A program made the position numbers and the translations under genes. The notes below the pieces were generated by a model. That model was not told the DNA's origin. It made no database searches and saw only the letters and a program-made list of their open reading frames with translations. Shown here one piece after another: positions 1-7,439 of a DNA stretch of 14,941 bases (positions are counted from its first letter, which is position 1; each line of letters begins with the position of its first letter). This DNA comes from DASYVD01 sp050693035 (GTDB lineage: Bacteria; Actinomycetota; UBA4738; CALAEC01): NCBI GenBank assembly GCA_050693035.1, contig JBOGWB010000028.1, positions 1 to 14,941 on the forward strand. Direction: 5' to 3'.

Positions 1-20
1 GGGTCCACCCCGCGCGTTCG

Positions 21-1382
21 CTAGTGAGGCATGGGTGCCGAGCCCGGGTGGGGCAGGGCGACGTAGGGGAAGGCGCCCCCGAAGGGGACGTCGTTCTCGT
101 CGACCAGGTCACCCAGGTCGTTCGGGTTTCCCACGAGCTCGCCCTCCACGACCTGGAGGGCGATGTCGATCACGTCGTCCTGCAGGCGGCGGCCGTTGGG
201 AAAGCCGGCCAGGTCGCCCTCGAGCACCCCGAGGCGAGAGCAGTCCGCGGGGCACGGCGGGATCGACATGTTCAGCCGGAGCATCTCGCCGGCGACGACG
301 TCTGCCGGCTGGTTCAGACCGGGCAGGCCGGTCAGGAACACCTGCACCAGGTCGTTCCGGGGCGTGTCCGGGGCCGGGATGCCGTAGACCGCCTCGATGA
401 GCTTGGGCAGCTCCGGCTCGGTGACGAAGGACAGGAACTGTCCGTCGTTCTTCGGCTTGGACGCGTTGAAGCGGTCTTTCATCCCCAGGGGGATGACCAC
501 CTCGTTCACGAGCGGCATCCCCAGCCGGGACACCTGCACGTGACGCCCCACCGTGGTCTGGTGCCCGTCGTTGAACAGCACTCGCGTGCCGGGCCGCGAC
601 GTGGCTGTCCAGATCCCGACGATGGGATTGGCGTCGGCGTCGCCACCCTTGGCCAGTTCCTCCTTGGGCACTTGGAGGACAAGCGAGTTGACGTTGAACC
701 CGGCCAGGGTGTCGTCGCCCCTCTCCGAGAGATCGCCGCCGTAGAGGAGGTCGAACACCCGGAGATCGAGGAAGAACGGGTCGTCCGCTTGGGTGGCGAC
801 GGTCCTGCCCTCACCCCCGCCGAATTCCTCGATGCCCTCCATCCGCAGGGTGGCATAGCTGGGCATGGACGCCTCGCCGAGATGGCTCGGAACGGCGACC
901 GCGTCGTCCACGAGGTTCGTGGTCCCTGACCCCACGGCGATCCGCTTGAGGTCGTACGTTTGGAAGAAGTTCAGGTCGGGGTCGTCCAGCGAGGTGACCT
1001 GAGTCCCGTAGAGGAACGTGTTCGGGTTGCGAACGTGGTTCTTGAACACCCACCGGTAGATCAGGTCCGGCCGGGCGTCGGCGTCGTTGTCGATGTTGAC
1101 GTCGTAGCGGACGCCCTCGCCCCATGCGTAGAAGTTGGGGCCGCCGGCCGGCTCCTCAAACGGGATCCAGTTGGCGATGATGGTGACGGTGTCGTCGTCG
1201 GGCGGTGGACTGACGAACGCGTAGAGGTCCGTCGTGTCCGCCTGGGGATCGGCCGAAATGAGCGGAGCCTCGCGGTGGCTCGATGCGCCACCCGGGAGCG
1301 GGCCGAGCCCGGCATAGGCGGCCACGCCCAACAGCGCGGTCGCCGCGGCGACGGCTGCCGTGCGGAAACGCTTCGTGGACAA
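21..1382 (-). CDS. Secreted DUF4331 family protein
   Basis: Encodes a 453-residue protein of the DUF4331 family, whose biochemical role is unknown. After a basic start (STKRFR) comes a hydrophobic Ala/Leu-rich signal segment at about residues 7-30. The family hallmark follows: SSHREAPLI, then a DPQADTTDLYAF stretch. The C-terminus also has the family pattern, with GDLAGFPNGRR, DDVIDIALQ and a DENDVPF...FPYV ending. Two cysteines about four residues apart (near 377 and 381) could form a disulfide outside the cell. The start chosen is TTG at 1382, because a GGAGG lies 8 nt upstream. The open frame continues 57 codons further up but that part looks non-coding. It lies 208 bp downstream of the anti-sigma gene on the same strand, so it may belong to that regulon, which is inference. 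Export and family are well supported; function is not known. Confidence 0.9.
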   Translation of the reverse strand: MSTKRFRTAAVAAATALLGVAAYAGLGPLPGGASSHREAPLISADPQADTTDLYAFVSPPPDDDTVTIIANWIPFEEPAGGPNFYAWGEGVRYDVNIDNDADARPDLIYRWVFKNHVRNPNTFLYGTQVTSLDDPDLNFFQTYDLKRIAVGSGTTNLVDDAVAVPSHLGEASMPSYATLRMEGIEEFGGGEGRTVATQADDPFFLDLRVFDLLYGGDLSERGDDTLAGFNVNSLVLQVPKEELAKGGDADANPIVGIWTATSRPGTRVLFNDGHQTTVGRHVQVSRLGMPLVNEVVIPLGMKDRFNASKPKNDGQFLSFVTEPELPKLIEAVYGIPAPDTPRNDLVQVFLTGLPGLNQPADVVAGEMLRLNMSIPPCPADCSRLGVLEGDLAGFPNGRRLQDDVIDIALQVVEGELVGNPNDLGDLVDENDVPFGGAFPYVALPHPGSAPMPH

Positions 1383-1590
1383 GGAACACACCTCCAGTTG
1401 AGCCGAGTAGGCGATGCCAGGGGCCGCCGCCCTTCCCGCGCGGACGCTCCGCGGAGGTCGGCCTCCGTCACCCCCTTCCGCGACGGCCACCGCGTATTCG
1501 CGCGACCGGTTCACTCGGATCACTTCGCGTCGCGTTGCGAGCGCGCGGATCACGCACTCGGTGTGTCAGTCGGAGGGAGCGCCTCCTCGT

Positions 1591-2280
1591 TCAGACCTGG
1601 AGAGGGGCGACGAAGATTGGGTCGGTAGTGGGACTGGAAGGACATGACGCCGGCTCGACGGTGACCGCCAGAGCGTCGCTCCCGGTGACGTCGCCTTCGA
1701 AGCGTCCCACGACGACGCCGTCGCGCGGCTCGAGGCAGAGCGCTTGCACGGCGGTGTCACCACGGATCATCCAGAGCTCGTACACATGGCCCTCGGGAAG
1801 CGGTTCGAGGTCGGATGCGAACAGGAAGCCCTGCCGCGGGGCCACGGCAGCGCTCACGTTGCCCCCAGCGCCTTCGAACCGGACCACCCGGACGTCGGCT
1901 CGGGACAGGAACTCGGCCAGCGCCGCGACCTCGGACTGCTGGCGGGGCGTCAGCAGGTAGCCGCCTACCGCGCCGAGGGCTATGAGCGCCGCGGCGGCGG
2001 CCGCCCCGAGCCCTGGCCGAAAGACGTGGACCCGGTGGAGCGGCTTCCCGGGCTCGGCGGTGAGGATCTCTTCGCTGATGTCTGCCCGGACCGCGACCGG
2101 GTCGAGGGCGAACGCCAGCCTCCCGGCAACGTCGCCGAGCTCGCGCCGAAGCCCAGAGCACTCCGGGCAATCAGGCCCGTGCTCTTGGAGGGCCCGCGCG
2201 AGGGCCTGGGCGTCCTCGCCCTCGAGAGCTCCCAGGGCCTCTAGGGCCAGCAGTTCCTCGATCCGGTCGTGATCGGTCAT
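1591..2280 (-). CDS. Zinc-type anti-sigma factor, RskA-like
   Basis: Encodes a 229-residue membrane anti-sigma factor expected to hold the ECF sigma factor encoded just upstream in an inactive complex. The N-terminal cytoplasmic part carries the ZAS motif H-x3-C-x2-C (H34, C38, C41). One Ala/Leu/Gly-rich transmembrane helix lies at about 90-112. The outer C-terminal part has the anti-sigma-K features, including YELWMIRG at about 167-174 and a PxG-type beta-rich fold. In this family the sigma factor is released through redox change of the zinc site or regulated proteolysis. The ATG at 2280 overlaps the sigma-factor stop (ATGA), and GGAGCG lies just upstream, so translation is probably coupled. 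The frame is open further upstream, but that part is antisense-type sequence inside the sigma gene. Confidence 0.92.
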   Translation of the reverse strand: MTDHDRIEELLALEALGALEGEDAQALARALQEHGPDCPECSGLRRELGDVAGRLAFALDPVAVRADISEEILTAEPGKPLHRVHVFRPGLGAAAAAALIALGAVGGYLLTPRQQSEVAALAEFLSRADVRVVRFEGAGGNVSAAVAPRQGFLFASDLEPLPEGHVYELWMIRGDTAVQALCLEPRDGVVVGRFEGDVTGSDALAVTVEPASCPSSPTTDPIFVAPLQV

Positions 2281-2939
2281 CGCTCCAGCGCTCCAAGCGA
2301 GGAACGCATCCGCCGCATGGCCAGGGCTGTCCGGGACTTCACCGTCCCCAGGGGGATCCCGGTCCGCTCTGCCACCTTCGACTGCGACAGCCCGTCGAAG
2401 TACATCAGCTCGATGACCTGGCGCTGCTCCGGCGGGAGGTCGTCGAGCGCTGCCCGGACGGCGGCCCGTTCCTCGGGGACGCCGACCGCCTCGACGGCCT
2501 GCTCCCCGGGATCCTCGGGCTGGGGGTCCACCGGCGCGCTGTCGGCGCGCCGGCGGTGGGCCTCCTCTCGCCGGACGAGGTCGACGGCTCTGTGGTGTAC
2601 CGCAGACATGAGCCAAGCCCTGACGGACCCCCGCCCGGGATCGTAGCGATCCGGGTTCCGCCACACCGACAGCAACGCCTCCTGCACGGTCTCGTCGGCG
2701 AGGAACGGCTGCCGAAGGATCCTCAGGGCAAGCGCCCGCGCCGTGGGGGCGTATCTGTCGAACAGGCTGCGGAATGCGTCCTCGTCCCGGCGGCCGATCC
2801 GCCGGAGCAGCTCCCGGTCCCGAGCATCGCTCAGGTCAGCGGGGCCCACGACGACGGGAACCTCCTCCCGGGCGACGAGCGGGCGGCCCGCTCCGGCGGC
2901 CGTCTGGGCGCGGGCGGGCAGGACTTTCGTTGCATTCAC
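2277..2939 (-). CDS. ECF-type RNA polymerase sigma factor, SigK-like
   Basis: Encodes an extracytoplasmic-function sigma factor of up to 220 residues. Region 2 spans about 56-127: DAFRSLFDRYAPTARALALRI, then DETVQEALLSVW and the AWLMSAVHHRAVDLVRR recognition helix. Region 4 spans about 163-215: LPPEQRQVIELMYFDGLSQ, then the helix-turn-helix IPLGTVKSRTALAMRRMR. An acidic linker (about 130-160) joins them. The longest start is GTG at 2939, with only a weak ribosome site. A GTG at 2849 (residue 31) has AGGAGG about 11 nt upstream and would remove a low-complexity leader, so it is a real alternative. The gene is first in a two-gene operon with its cognate anti-sigma (4-bp overlap). No convincing ECF-type promoter was identified in front of it. 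Confidence 0.93.
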   Translation of the reverse strand: MNATKVLPARAQTAAGAGRPLVAREEVPVVVGPADLSDARDRELLRRIGRRDEDAFRSLFDRYAPTARALALRILRQPFLADETVQEALLSVWRNPDRYDPGRGSVRAWLMSAVHHRAVDLVRREEAHRRRADSAPVDPQPEDPGEQAVEAVGVPEERAAVRAALDDLPPEQRQVIELMYFDGLSQSKVAERTGIPLGTVKSRTALAMRRMRSSLGALER

Positions 2940-3057
2940 GGCTCATCGGTATTCGCTGCCCGACCTCTGTCGGATCGGTCCGCGTCGGCCGGGCGAGGTC
3001 AGCCTACAGCGCAAGCACCGCCCGGCCGCAGGAGCGCTCCGTCTTCCTCGTTCTGGC

Positions 3058-3083
3058 GAGCCCGGCTCGGACTCTTCGGGCTC
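3058..3083 (-). terminator. Possible stem-loop after the small membrane protein gene
   Basis: GAGCCCG (3058-3064) pairs with CGGGCTC (3077-3083), giving a 7-bp GC-rich stem with a 12-nt loop. It sits directly after the stop codon at 3085. No T-run follows in the minus direction, so this would be a weak or non-canonical terminator, or only a 3'-end stabilising hairpin. Confidence 0.3.
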
Positions 3084-3084
3084 C

Positions 3085-3468
3085 TCAGGCCCGCATGCCG
3101 GCGGGTGCGCTCCGCCACGAAGCCAGCAGGGCCCAAGCGCCGACCGCGAGGTGCAGGAGCGTGTCCGCCGGGTTCTCGAGGTTCGAGCCCAGGAATTGCT
3201 GCTCGAAGATGCTGTAGACGCCCACGACGATGCCCACGACGCCGAGCAGGAGCACCAGGCCCCGCTGCGCCGCCGCGGGAAGGACGAACGCCGCCGCGAT
3301 CCCGACCGCTCCGAGGAGCGTGTGCGCCCAGTTCTCGCCGTTGTCGAACCACCACGGATCGCCGAAGATGCTCTTCTCAGGGGTCGGGCCGATCACCCCC
3401 GCGAATCCGAGGATCCCCACCAGAACGAGCACGCCCCCGCCGACGATCAGGAACTGTTTGGGATTCAT
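3085..3468 (-). CDS. Small four-helix membrane protein, DUF4383-like
   Basis: Encodes 127 residues with four hydrophobic helices: about 5-26 (FLIVGGGVLVLVGILGFAGV), 46-64, 69-87 and 103-117. Conserved-looking polar motifs lie between them: NGENWAHTLLG before helix 2 and NPADTLLHLAVGAW around helix 4. This layout resembles small DUF4383-type integral membrane proteins, but that assignment is tentative and the function is unknown. The ATG at 3468 is preceded by a very strong site (GGAGGAGGGGG ending 1 nt before the start codon). The gene follows the proline racemase gene by 55 bp on the same strand, and an AT-rich TATTAT element in that gap suggests it may have its own promoter. Confidence 0.8.
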   Translation of the reverse strand: MNPKQFLIVGGGVLVLVGILGFAGVIGPTPEKSIFGDPWWFDNGENWAHTLLGAVGIAAAFVLPAAAQRGLVLLLGVVGIVVGVYSIFEQQFLGSNLENPADTLLHLAVGAWALLASWRSAPAGMRA

Positions 3469-3491
3469 GCCCCCTCCTCCCGTCGCCGCGG

Positions 3492-3497
3492 ATAATA
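3492..3497 (-). promoter_or_regulatory. Candidate -10 element (TATTAT) for the small membrane protein gene
   Basis: Read on the minus strand, TATTAT lies about 24 nt before the start codon. It is in a very GC-rich setting and upstream of the strong GGAGG site. No good -35 hexamer is visible 16-18 bp upstream, so this is only a candidate. Confidence 0.35.
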
Positions 3498-3523
3498 AGG
3501 CGAAGGGCCAGGCAGAACAGCAG

Positions 3524-4540
3524 TCAGCGCAGCAGGAACCCCGTTCCCACATCGTCGTCCGGTTCGAGGACGAACTGGTGATAGCCGGTGCGATGGGCCG
3601 CGCCCTCGATCTCCGTGACGACCGCGGGTTGCCCGTACGTCTCGGTCTCTTCCACCACCGACGCGGCGAACTGGGATCGGATGATGCTCTCGTGCACCAT
3701 GGTCTCTCCCGTGCGGAGGCGGCCGTCCCGGTGGAGCAGCGCGAGGCGAGCCGAGGTGCCGCTGCCGCACGGCGACCGGTCGACCTCACCGTCGGCGAAG
3801 ACGGTGATGCTGCGCTGGCGGAGCGGAACGGAGGCGTCAGCGACGTCCTCGAAGAACATCACCCCGTAGATCCCGCTCAACCGGGGATCTTCCGGGTGGA
3901 TGGCGGCCTCGTTCTCGTTCAGGATGTCCTTGATCTGCCGGCCCAGCGCGATGAACGCGTTCACGCTGGCCGGCTCGACCACCAGTCCGACCTCGGAAGC
4001 GGGAACCGACGCGTAGTACGCCCCTCCGTAGGAGACCTCCGCGGTGACCGGGCCCGCGCTCGTCTCAACGCTCATCGGGTTGCCCTGAACGAACGCCGGC
4101 ACGTTTCTGAACCGGACCGAACGTACCCGGCCGTCAGCCATCGTGGAGATGGTTCGGACCCGACCGCTGGGGACGTCCACGACGACCTCTGCCTCGTCGC
4201 CGTCCGCCGCGACGAGTCCGGAGTCGATGGCCCACGTCGCCAGGGCGATCGTTCCGTGCCCGCACGCCGTGCTGTAGCCGGCGTTATGGAAGAACACCAC
4301 GCCGAGATCGGCGCCGTCGTCCTCTGGTTCGGTCACGAAACAGCCGTACATGTCGGCGTGCCCGCGCGGTTCCTGGACCAACAGCCGCCGGAAGTCGTCG
4401 AGATGTTCGGCCGCGAACGACCGCCGGTCGAGGATGGTCTTGCCCCGGAGGGGCGGCACGCCACCGCTGACGATCCGGAACGGCTCCCCCGCGGTGTGAT
4501 AGTCGACGCAGGTTACGGACAGCGACTTCCCGGCTCCCAT
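3524..4540 (-). CDS. Proline racemase family protein (probable hydroxyproline 2-epimerase or proline racemase)
   Basis: Encodes a 338-residue cofactor-independent PLP-free racemase of the proline racemase superfamily. It starts with the family motif VDYHTAGEPFRIV. The first catalytic cysteine is in STACGHGT (C93) and the second in DRSPCGSGTSAR (C258). Retention of both thiols fits a two-base racemase or epimerase; family members that are trans-3-hydroxyproline dehydratases usually have Thr at the second position. Which substrate it uses (proline, 4-hydroxyproline or 3-hydroxyproline) cannot be read from sequence. No hydroxyproline oxidase, transporter or deaminase gene is adjacent. The start chosen is ATG at 4540, close to the conserved N-terminal motif; an ATG at 4591 is also in frame. 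Neither has a good ribosome site. A TATGCT ends 8 nt before 4540, so a leaderless start is possible. Confidence 0.9.
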   Translation of the reverse strand: MGAGKSLSVTCVDYHTAGEPFRIVSGGVPPLRGKTILDRRSFAAEHLDDFRRLLVQEPRGHADMYGCFVTEPEDDGADLGVVFFHNAGYSTACGHGTIALATWAIDSGLVAADGDEAEVVVDVPSGRVRTISTMADGRVRSVRFRNVPAFVQGNPMSVETSAGPVTAEVSYGGAYYASVPASEVGLVVEPASVNAFIALGRQIKDILNENEAAIHPEDPRLSGIYGVMFFEDVADASVPLRQRSITVFADGEVDRSPCGSGTSARLALLHRDGRLRTGETMVHESIIRSQFAASVVEETETYGQPAVVTEIEGAAHRTGYHQFVLEPDDDVGTGFLLR

Positions 4541-4654
4541 ATCGAGCGAGCATACCGAACGTTTGCGATCGTGGACCGCTCCGCTCACCATCGACCGAGA
4601 AGGTGGGCGCTGCCGGCGATCCGGGCAGGCCTGCTGACCGAAGTGCGGCGAGGG

Positions 4655-5785
4655 CTATCCGGCCAATCGCACGATGAACCGCGCGCCGTGAGGCCGGTTG
4701 TGCTCGTAGCGGATCTCCCCACCGAGCGCATCGATGATCCGCTTCGTGATGGCAAGGCCCAGCCCTGACCCCGGGAGCGCCCCGGCGTTCGCTCCCCGCG
4801 TGAACGGCTCGAAGAGCTGGGGCAGGAGCTCCTCGGGAACCCCCCGTCCATCGTCCGAGACGCTCAACCACACGGCGGCACCGACGCGCTCCGCTTCCAC
4901 TCGCACCGATGACCCCCCGTATCGGTAGGCATTCGTCAGAAGGTTGACCAGAACCTGATCCAGGTGCGCCTGATCGGCGTGGGCCACGAGCGCCGCGGGG
5001 ACCACATCGTCGACCGCGACGCCGGCCGGTGGGGGGGCGATCTCCAGGGCCCGGCCCACCGCCTCCGCCAGGGCCACCGGGTGTAGCTCGAGCGCTCCTT
5101 CCCTCTCGAGCCGGGAGAAGTCCAGCAGGTGGGCCACAAGGTTCTTGATCCGCTCGGTCGAGCCGTGGAGGTATCCGAAGAGTTCCTGGACCTCCGCCTC
5201 GGTCATCTCGTGACGCCGGTGGGTCAGGAGATCGACGAATCCGGCCACCGTGGAGAGCGGCGTCCTCAGCTCGTGGGCCGCGTCGGCGATGAACCGGGTC
5301 TTCGCCGTGTCGAGCCTGCGCCGGTCTTCTTCCAGACGCTTCCTCTCGGTGATGTCCTGGAATGCGGCGATGGCGTAGATCACGTTCCCCTGCTCGTCGA
5401 GGATGGGGGACGCCGACACCTGGACGGAGACGGTTCCGTGGGGCAATCGGAGCTCGATGTCGTCCGCGGTCGACGACCGGCCCGCGAGCGCCCGGATGAT
5501 CGGCATCCGCTCGACGGGGTAGAGCTCGTCGGTTCCTCCCACGTAGACGCGGTACGTCGCAGCCATCTGGTCGGGAGTGGCGTCGGGCTCGATGCCCTTC
5601 CCGAGGAGCTTCCGCGAGGCCCGGTTGGCGTAGAACGGCCGGCCGGAGGCATCGAGCGCGAAAACCGCCACCGGCAGGTCGTCGAGGAATCGGACGAAGG
5701 TTCCCAGGCCCTCGCGAAGCGTTGACTCCGCGCGGTCCACCACGTCCCGACGCCCCGCTTCCATCTGCGGGGATAGTTCGTCCAC
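4655..5785 (-). CDS. Soluble PAS-domain sensor histidine kinase
   Basis: Encodes a 376-residue histidine kinase from the GTG at 5785. A PAS domain covers about 33-148 (LPVAVFALDASGRPFYANRAS ... AAFQDITERKRLEE). The dimerisation and phosphoacceptor region has the H-box ADAAHELRTPLS, with the phosphorylated His at about 171. The catalytic domain carries the N-box NLLTNAYRYG (281-290), the G1 box SDDGRGVP (310-317), the F box LFEPFTRG, and the G2 box GSGLGLAI (339-346). All catalytic motifs look intact. There is no transmembrane segment, so the signal is probably cytoplasmic. The start is uncertain: ATG at 5764 is also possible, and the frame is open to 5926. No response-regulator gene lies next to it; it is flanked by a racemase gene and a VOC gene. 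Confidence 0.93.
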   Translation of the reverse strand: MDELSPQMEAGRRDVVDRAESTLREGLGTFVRFLDDLPVAVFALDASGRPFYANRASRKLLGKGIEPDATPDQMAATYRVYVGGTDELYPVERMPIIRALAGRSSTADDIELRLPHGTVSVQVSASPILDEQGNVIYAIAAFQDITERKRLEEDRRRLDTAKTRFIADAAHELRTPLSTVAGFVDLLTHRRHEMTEAEVQELFGYLHGSTERIKNLVAHLLDFSRLEREGALELHPVALAEAVGRALEIAPPPAGVAVDDVVPAALVAHADQAHLDQVLVNLLTNAYRYGGSSVRVEAERVGAAVWLSVSDDGRGVPEELLPQLFEPFTRGANAGALPGSGLGLAITKRIIDALGGEIRYEHNRPHGARFIVRLAG

Positions 5786-5954
5786 GGGGCCCCGATTCCT
5801 CTTCCTGTGGCTCGCCACGCTTGCGAGGAAGGTACCAAATGTCCGACGGGACTCAAGCCCGACGCCGTGAGCAGTGGATCTGCCGGGCCCCGGCGGGGGA
5901 CGACTCGACGCTCGGGGCCGCGTCACCCTAACCAGCGGGGGCCCGCGGCGGGCG

Positions 5955-6332
5955 CTAGCGCTGGTCCATCAGCCCCGGCCGGACCCGCTGGAGCAGCCCG
6001 ACCTGGTTGCCGCTGGGATCGTGGAGCAGCAGGCACGGGCCGTCGGGAACCTCGACCCGATGGGGCGGACCGCTCCATCCCGACCGCTTCAACGCTTCCT
6101 CCATCGCACCGAGGTCGTCGACGGCCCAGATGGGAAGGACGGTGGGAGCGTCGCGGTGGTCTGCCAAGAGGACCAATGGCCCCTCGGACAGTCGGACCGC
6201 CGCCACCTCGGTTCCCATGGCGCGATGGTGCCAGGCGAGCTCCGCCCCGAGGTGGTCACGGTAGAAGGCGATGTCGCGGGTTACGTCGTCCGAGCCAACG
6301 TAGAGGTACAGGAGGCGACCGACCAGCGTCAC
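5955..6332 (-). CDS. VOC superfamily protein (glyoxalase/bleomycin resistance-like)
   Basis: Encodes 125 residues with one full vicinal-oxygen-chelate fold (two beta-alpha-beta3 modules). The N-terminal strand is GRLLYLYVGSDDVTRDIAFYRDHLGAEL. The C-terminal half shows VPDGPCLLLHDPSGNQVGLLQ, the typical DPxGNxxGL ending, with a likely metal or ligand residue region around it. Such proteins range from metal-dependent enzymes to drug-binding proteins, and substrate cannot be assigned. The start chosen is GTG at 6332, because the fold begins at once and the upstream in-frame codons to 6383 look non-coding; the ribosome site is weak. It is separated from its neighbours on both sides and may be a single-gene unit. 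Confidence 0.82.
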   Translation of the reverse strand: MTLVGRLLYLYVGSDDVTRDIAFYRDHLGAELAWHHRAMGTEVAAVRLSEGPLVLLADHRDAPTVLPIWAVDDLGAMEEALKRSGWSGPPHRVEVPDGPCLLLHDPSGNQVGLLQRVRPGLMDQR

Positions 6333-6408
6333 GGATCCATCATGACCTAGCTCACGCCAAGAGGTCTTCCATGGCCCGAGCACGACCGGTGTCGGACGGG
6401 CGGCACCG

Positions 6409-7422
6409 TCACCCCGCGCTCAGCCAGCCGAAGTGCCTCTGGCGCACCTCCGCCTTCACGTTCTCGGGAAGGAAGCTCCCAACGATGCCGTTCTCGGTGA
6501 CGGCGCGGAGGTCCTTCTCGTCGAAATCGAGGTCTCGCCGGGCGACATCGAGCTCGTGCGTGAGGTCGATGCCGAAGAGACCGGGATCGTCGGTGTTGAT
6601 GGTGACGCGGGCCCCCGCGTGAAGCAGCTTCCGGGCGGGATGGTCCCGTGGAGACGGCACGGCCCTGGTCCGGACGTTCGAGGTGGGGCAGGTCTCCAAC
6701 GTCACCCCCCGCTCGATGGCCAACCGTGTGACCTCCGGGCTCCACGCCACGCTGACGCCGTGTCCCAGCCGCCGCACCCCCAGCCGCTCGATGGCCTCCT
6801 GCGGGTACTCGGGCCCCCCGGATTCCCCGTAGTGCGCCGTGAGCGGAAGGTCCGTCCGTCGGATCGGCTCGAGGACGTCGACGAACTCCCGGGCCGGCCA
6901 GTCGAGCTCGTCGTCGGCGAGGTCGAACCCCACCAGGTGGTCAGGATGCCGCAGGGCGAACTCCACCGTGCGGCGTGCCGACTCCATCCCGTATGAGCGG
7001 CTGACGATGGCGATGAGTCCGACCGCCACGTCGTGCTCCGATCGGGCGCGAGTCAGCCCGGCGAGCACGGCTTCCATGATCCCGTCCCAGTCCAGGTCTG
7101 CGGGACGGGACATGAAGTCGGGGGAGAACCGCAGCTCGGCGAGCCGGACGTTGTCCGCCGCCAGATCGGCCACCGCTTCGTACGAGATGCGCTCGATGGC
7201 CTCGTAGCTCCGCAGCGCGCCCTGGGCGATGCTGAAGAACGACAGCACCTGCTCCAGGCTCTCCATCGGCTGGAGGACCTGTGCCGCCGGGGCCAGCTCG
7301 TCCGGGGTTTCGGCGGTCAACGGGTGGCCCGCCTCCCGGTACAGGTCGATGATCGTGGACAGGCGGATGGCGCCCTCGAGGTGCCGGTGCAGGTCGACCT
7401 TGGGCAGGGCACGCAGATCCAT
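6409..7422 (-). CDS. add: Adenosine deaminase family protein
   Basis: Encodes a 337-residue zinc amidohydrolase that probably converts adenosine or deoxyadenosine to inosine in purine salvage. The metal-binding HxH is in KVDLHRHLEG (H12, H14). Further ligands and catalytic residues are visible in order: HYGES (H197 and the catalytic-acid E200), LGHGVS (H221), and NTDDPGLFG (D278, D279). The usual HAGE motif reads HYGE here. CPTSNVRT at 245-252 matches the family. Length is normal. The same fold includes aminodeoxyfutalosine deaminase, so the substrate is likely but not certain. The ATG at 7422 has GGGG 4 nt upstream, and the stop of msrB lies only 17 bp before it, so the two genes are probably co-transcribed. 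Confidence 0.9.
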   Translation of the reverse strand: MDLRALPKVDLHRHLEGAIRLSTIIDLYREAGHPLTAETPDELAPAAQVLQPMESLEQVLSFFSIAQGALRSYEAIERISYEAVADLAADNVRLAELRFSPDFMSRPADLDWDGIMEAVLAGLTRARSEHDVAVGLIAIVSRSYGMESARRTVEFALRHPDHLVGFDLADDELDWPAREFVDVLEPIRRTDLPLTAHYGESGGPEYPQEAIERLGVRRLGHGVSVAWSPEVTRLAIERGVTLETCPTSNVRTRAVPSPRDHPARKLLHAGARVTINTDDPGLFGIDLTHELDVARRDLDFDEKDLRAVTENGIVGSFLPENVKAEVRQRHFGWLSAG

Positions 7423-7439
7423 GGACCCCGGGCTCTTGC

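Noticed and set aside
24..929. A 301-codon plus-strand open frame
   Set aside because: Antisense to the DUF4331 gene, rich in Arg/His/Val/Gly with no recognisable motif.
1383..1560. Possible ECF-type promoter (GAACC ... CGGT) before the DUF4331 gene
   Set aside because: The spacing (15 bp) is off the usual 16-17 and no matching copy was found before the sigma gene, so a shared motif cannot be supported.
3230..4768. A 512-codon open frame on the plus strand
   Set aside because: It is antisense to the proline racemase gene, whose motifs and catalytic cysteines are clear. The plus-strand translation shows no family pattern; high GC makes such long antisense frames common.
5925..5960. GC-rich inverted repeats after the first VOC gene
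   Set aside because: Short stems without a T-run in a very GC-rich region; not distinguishable from chance.
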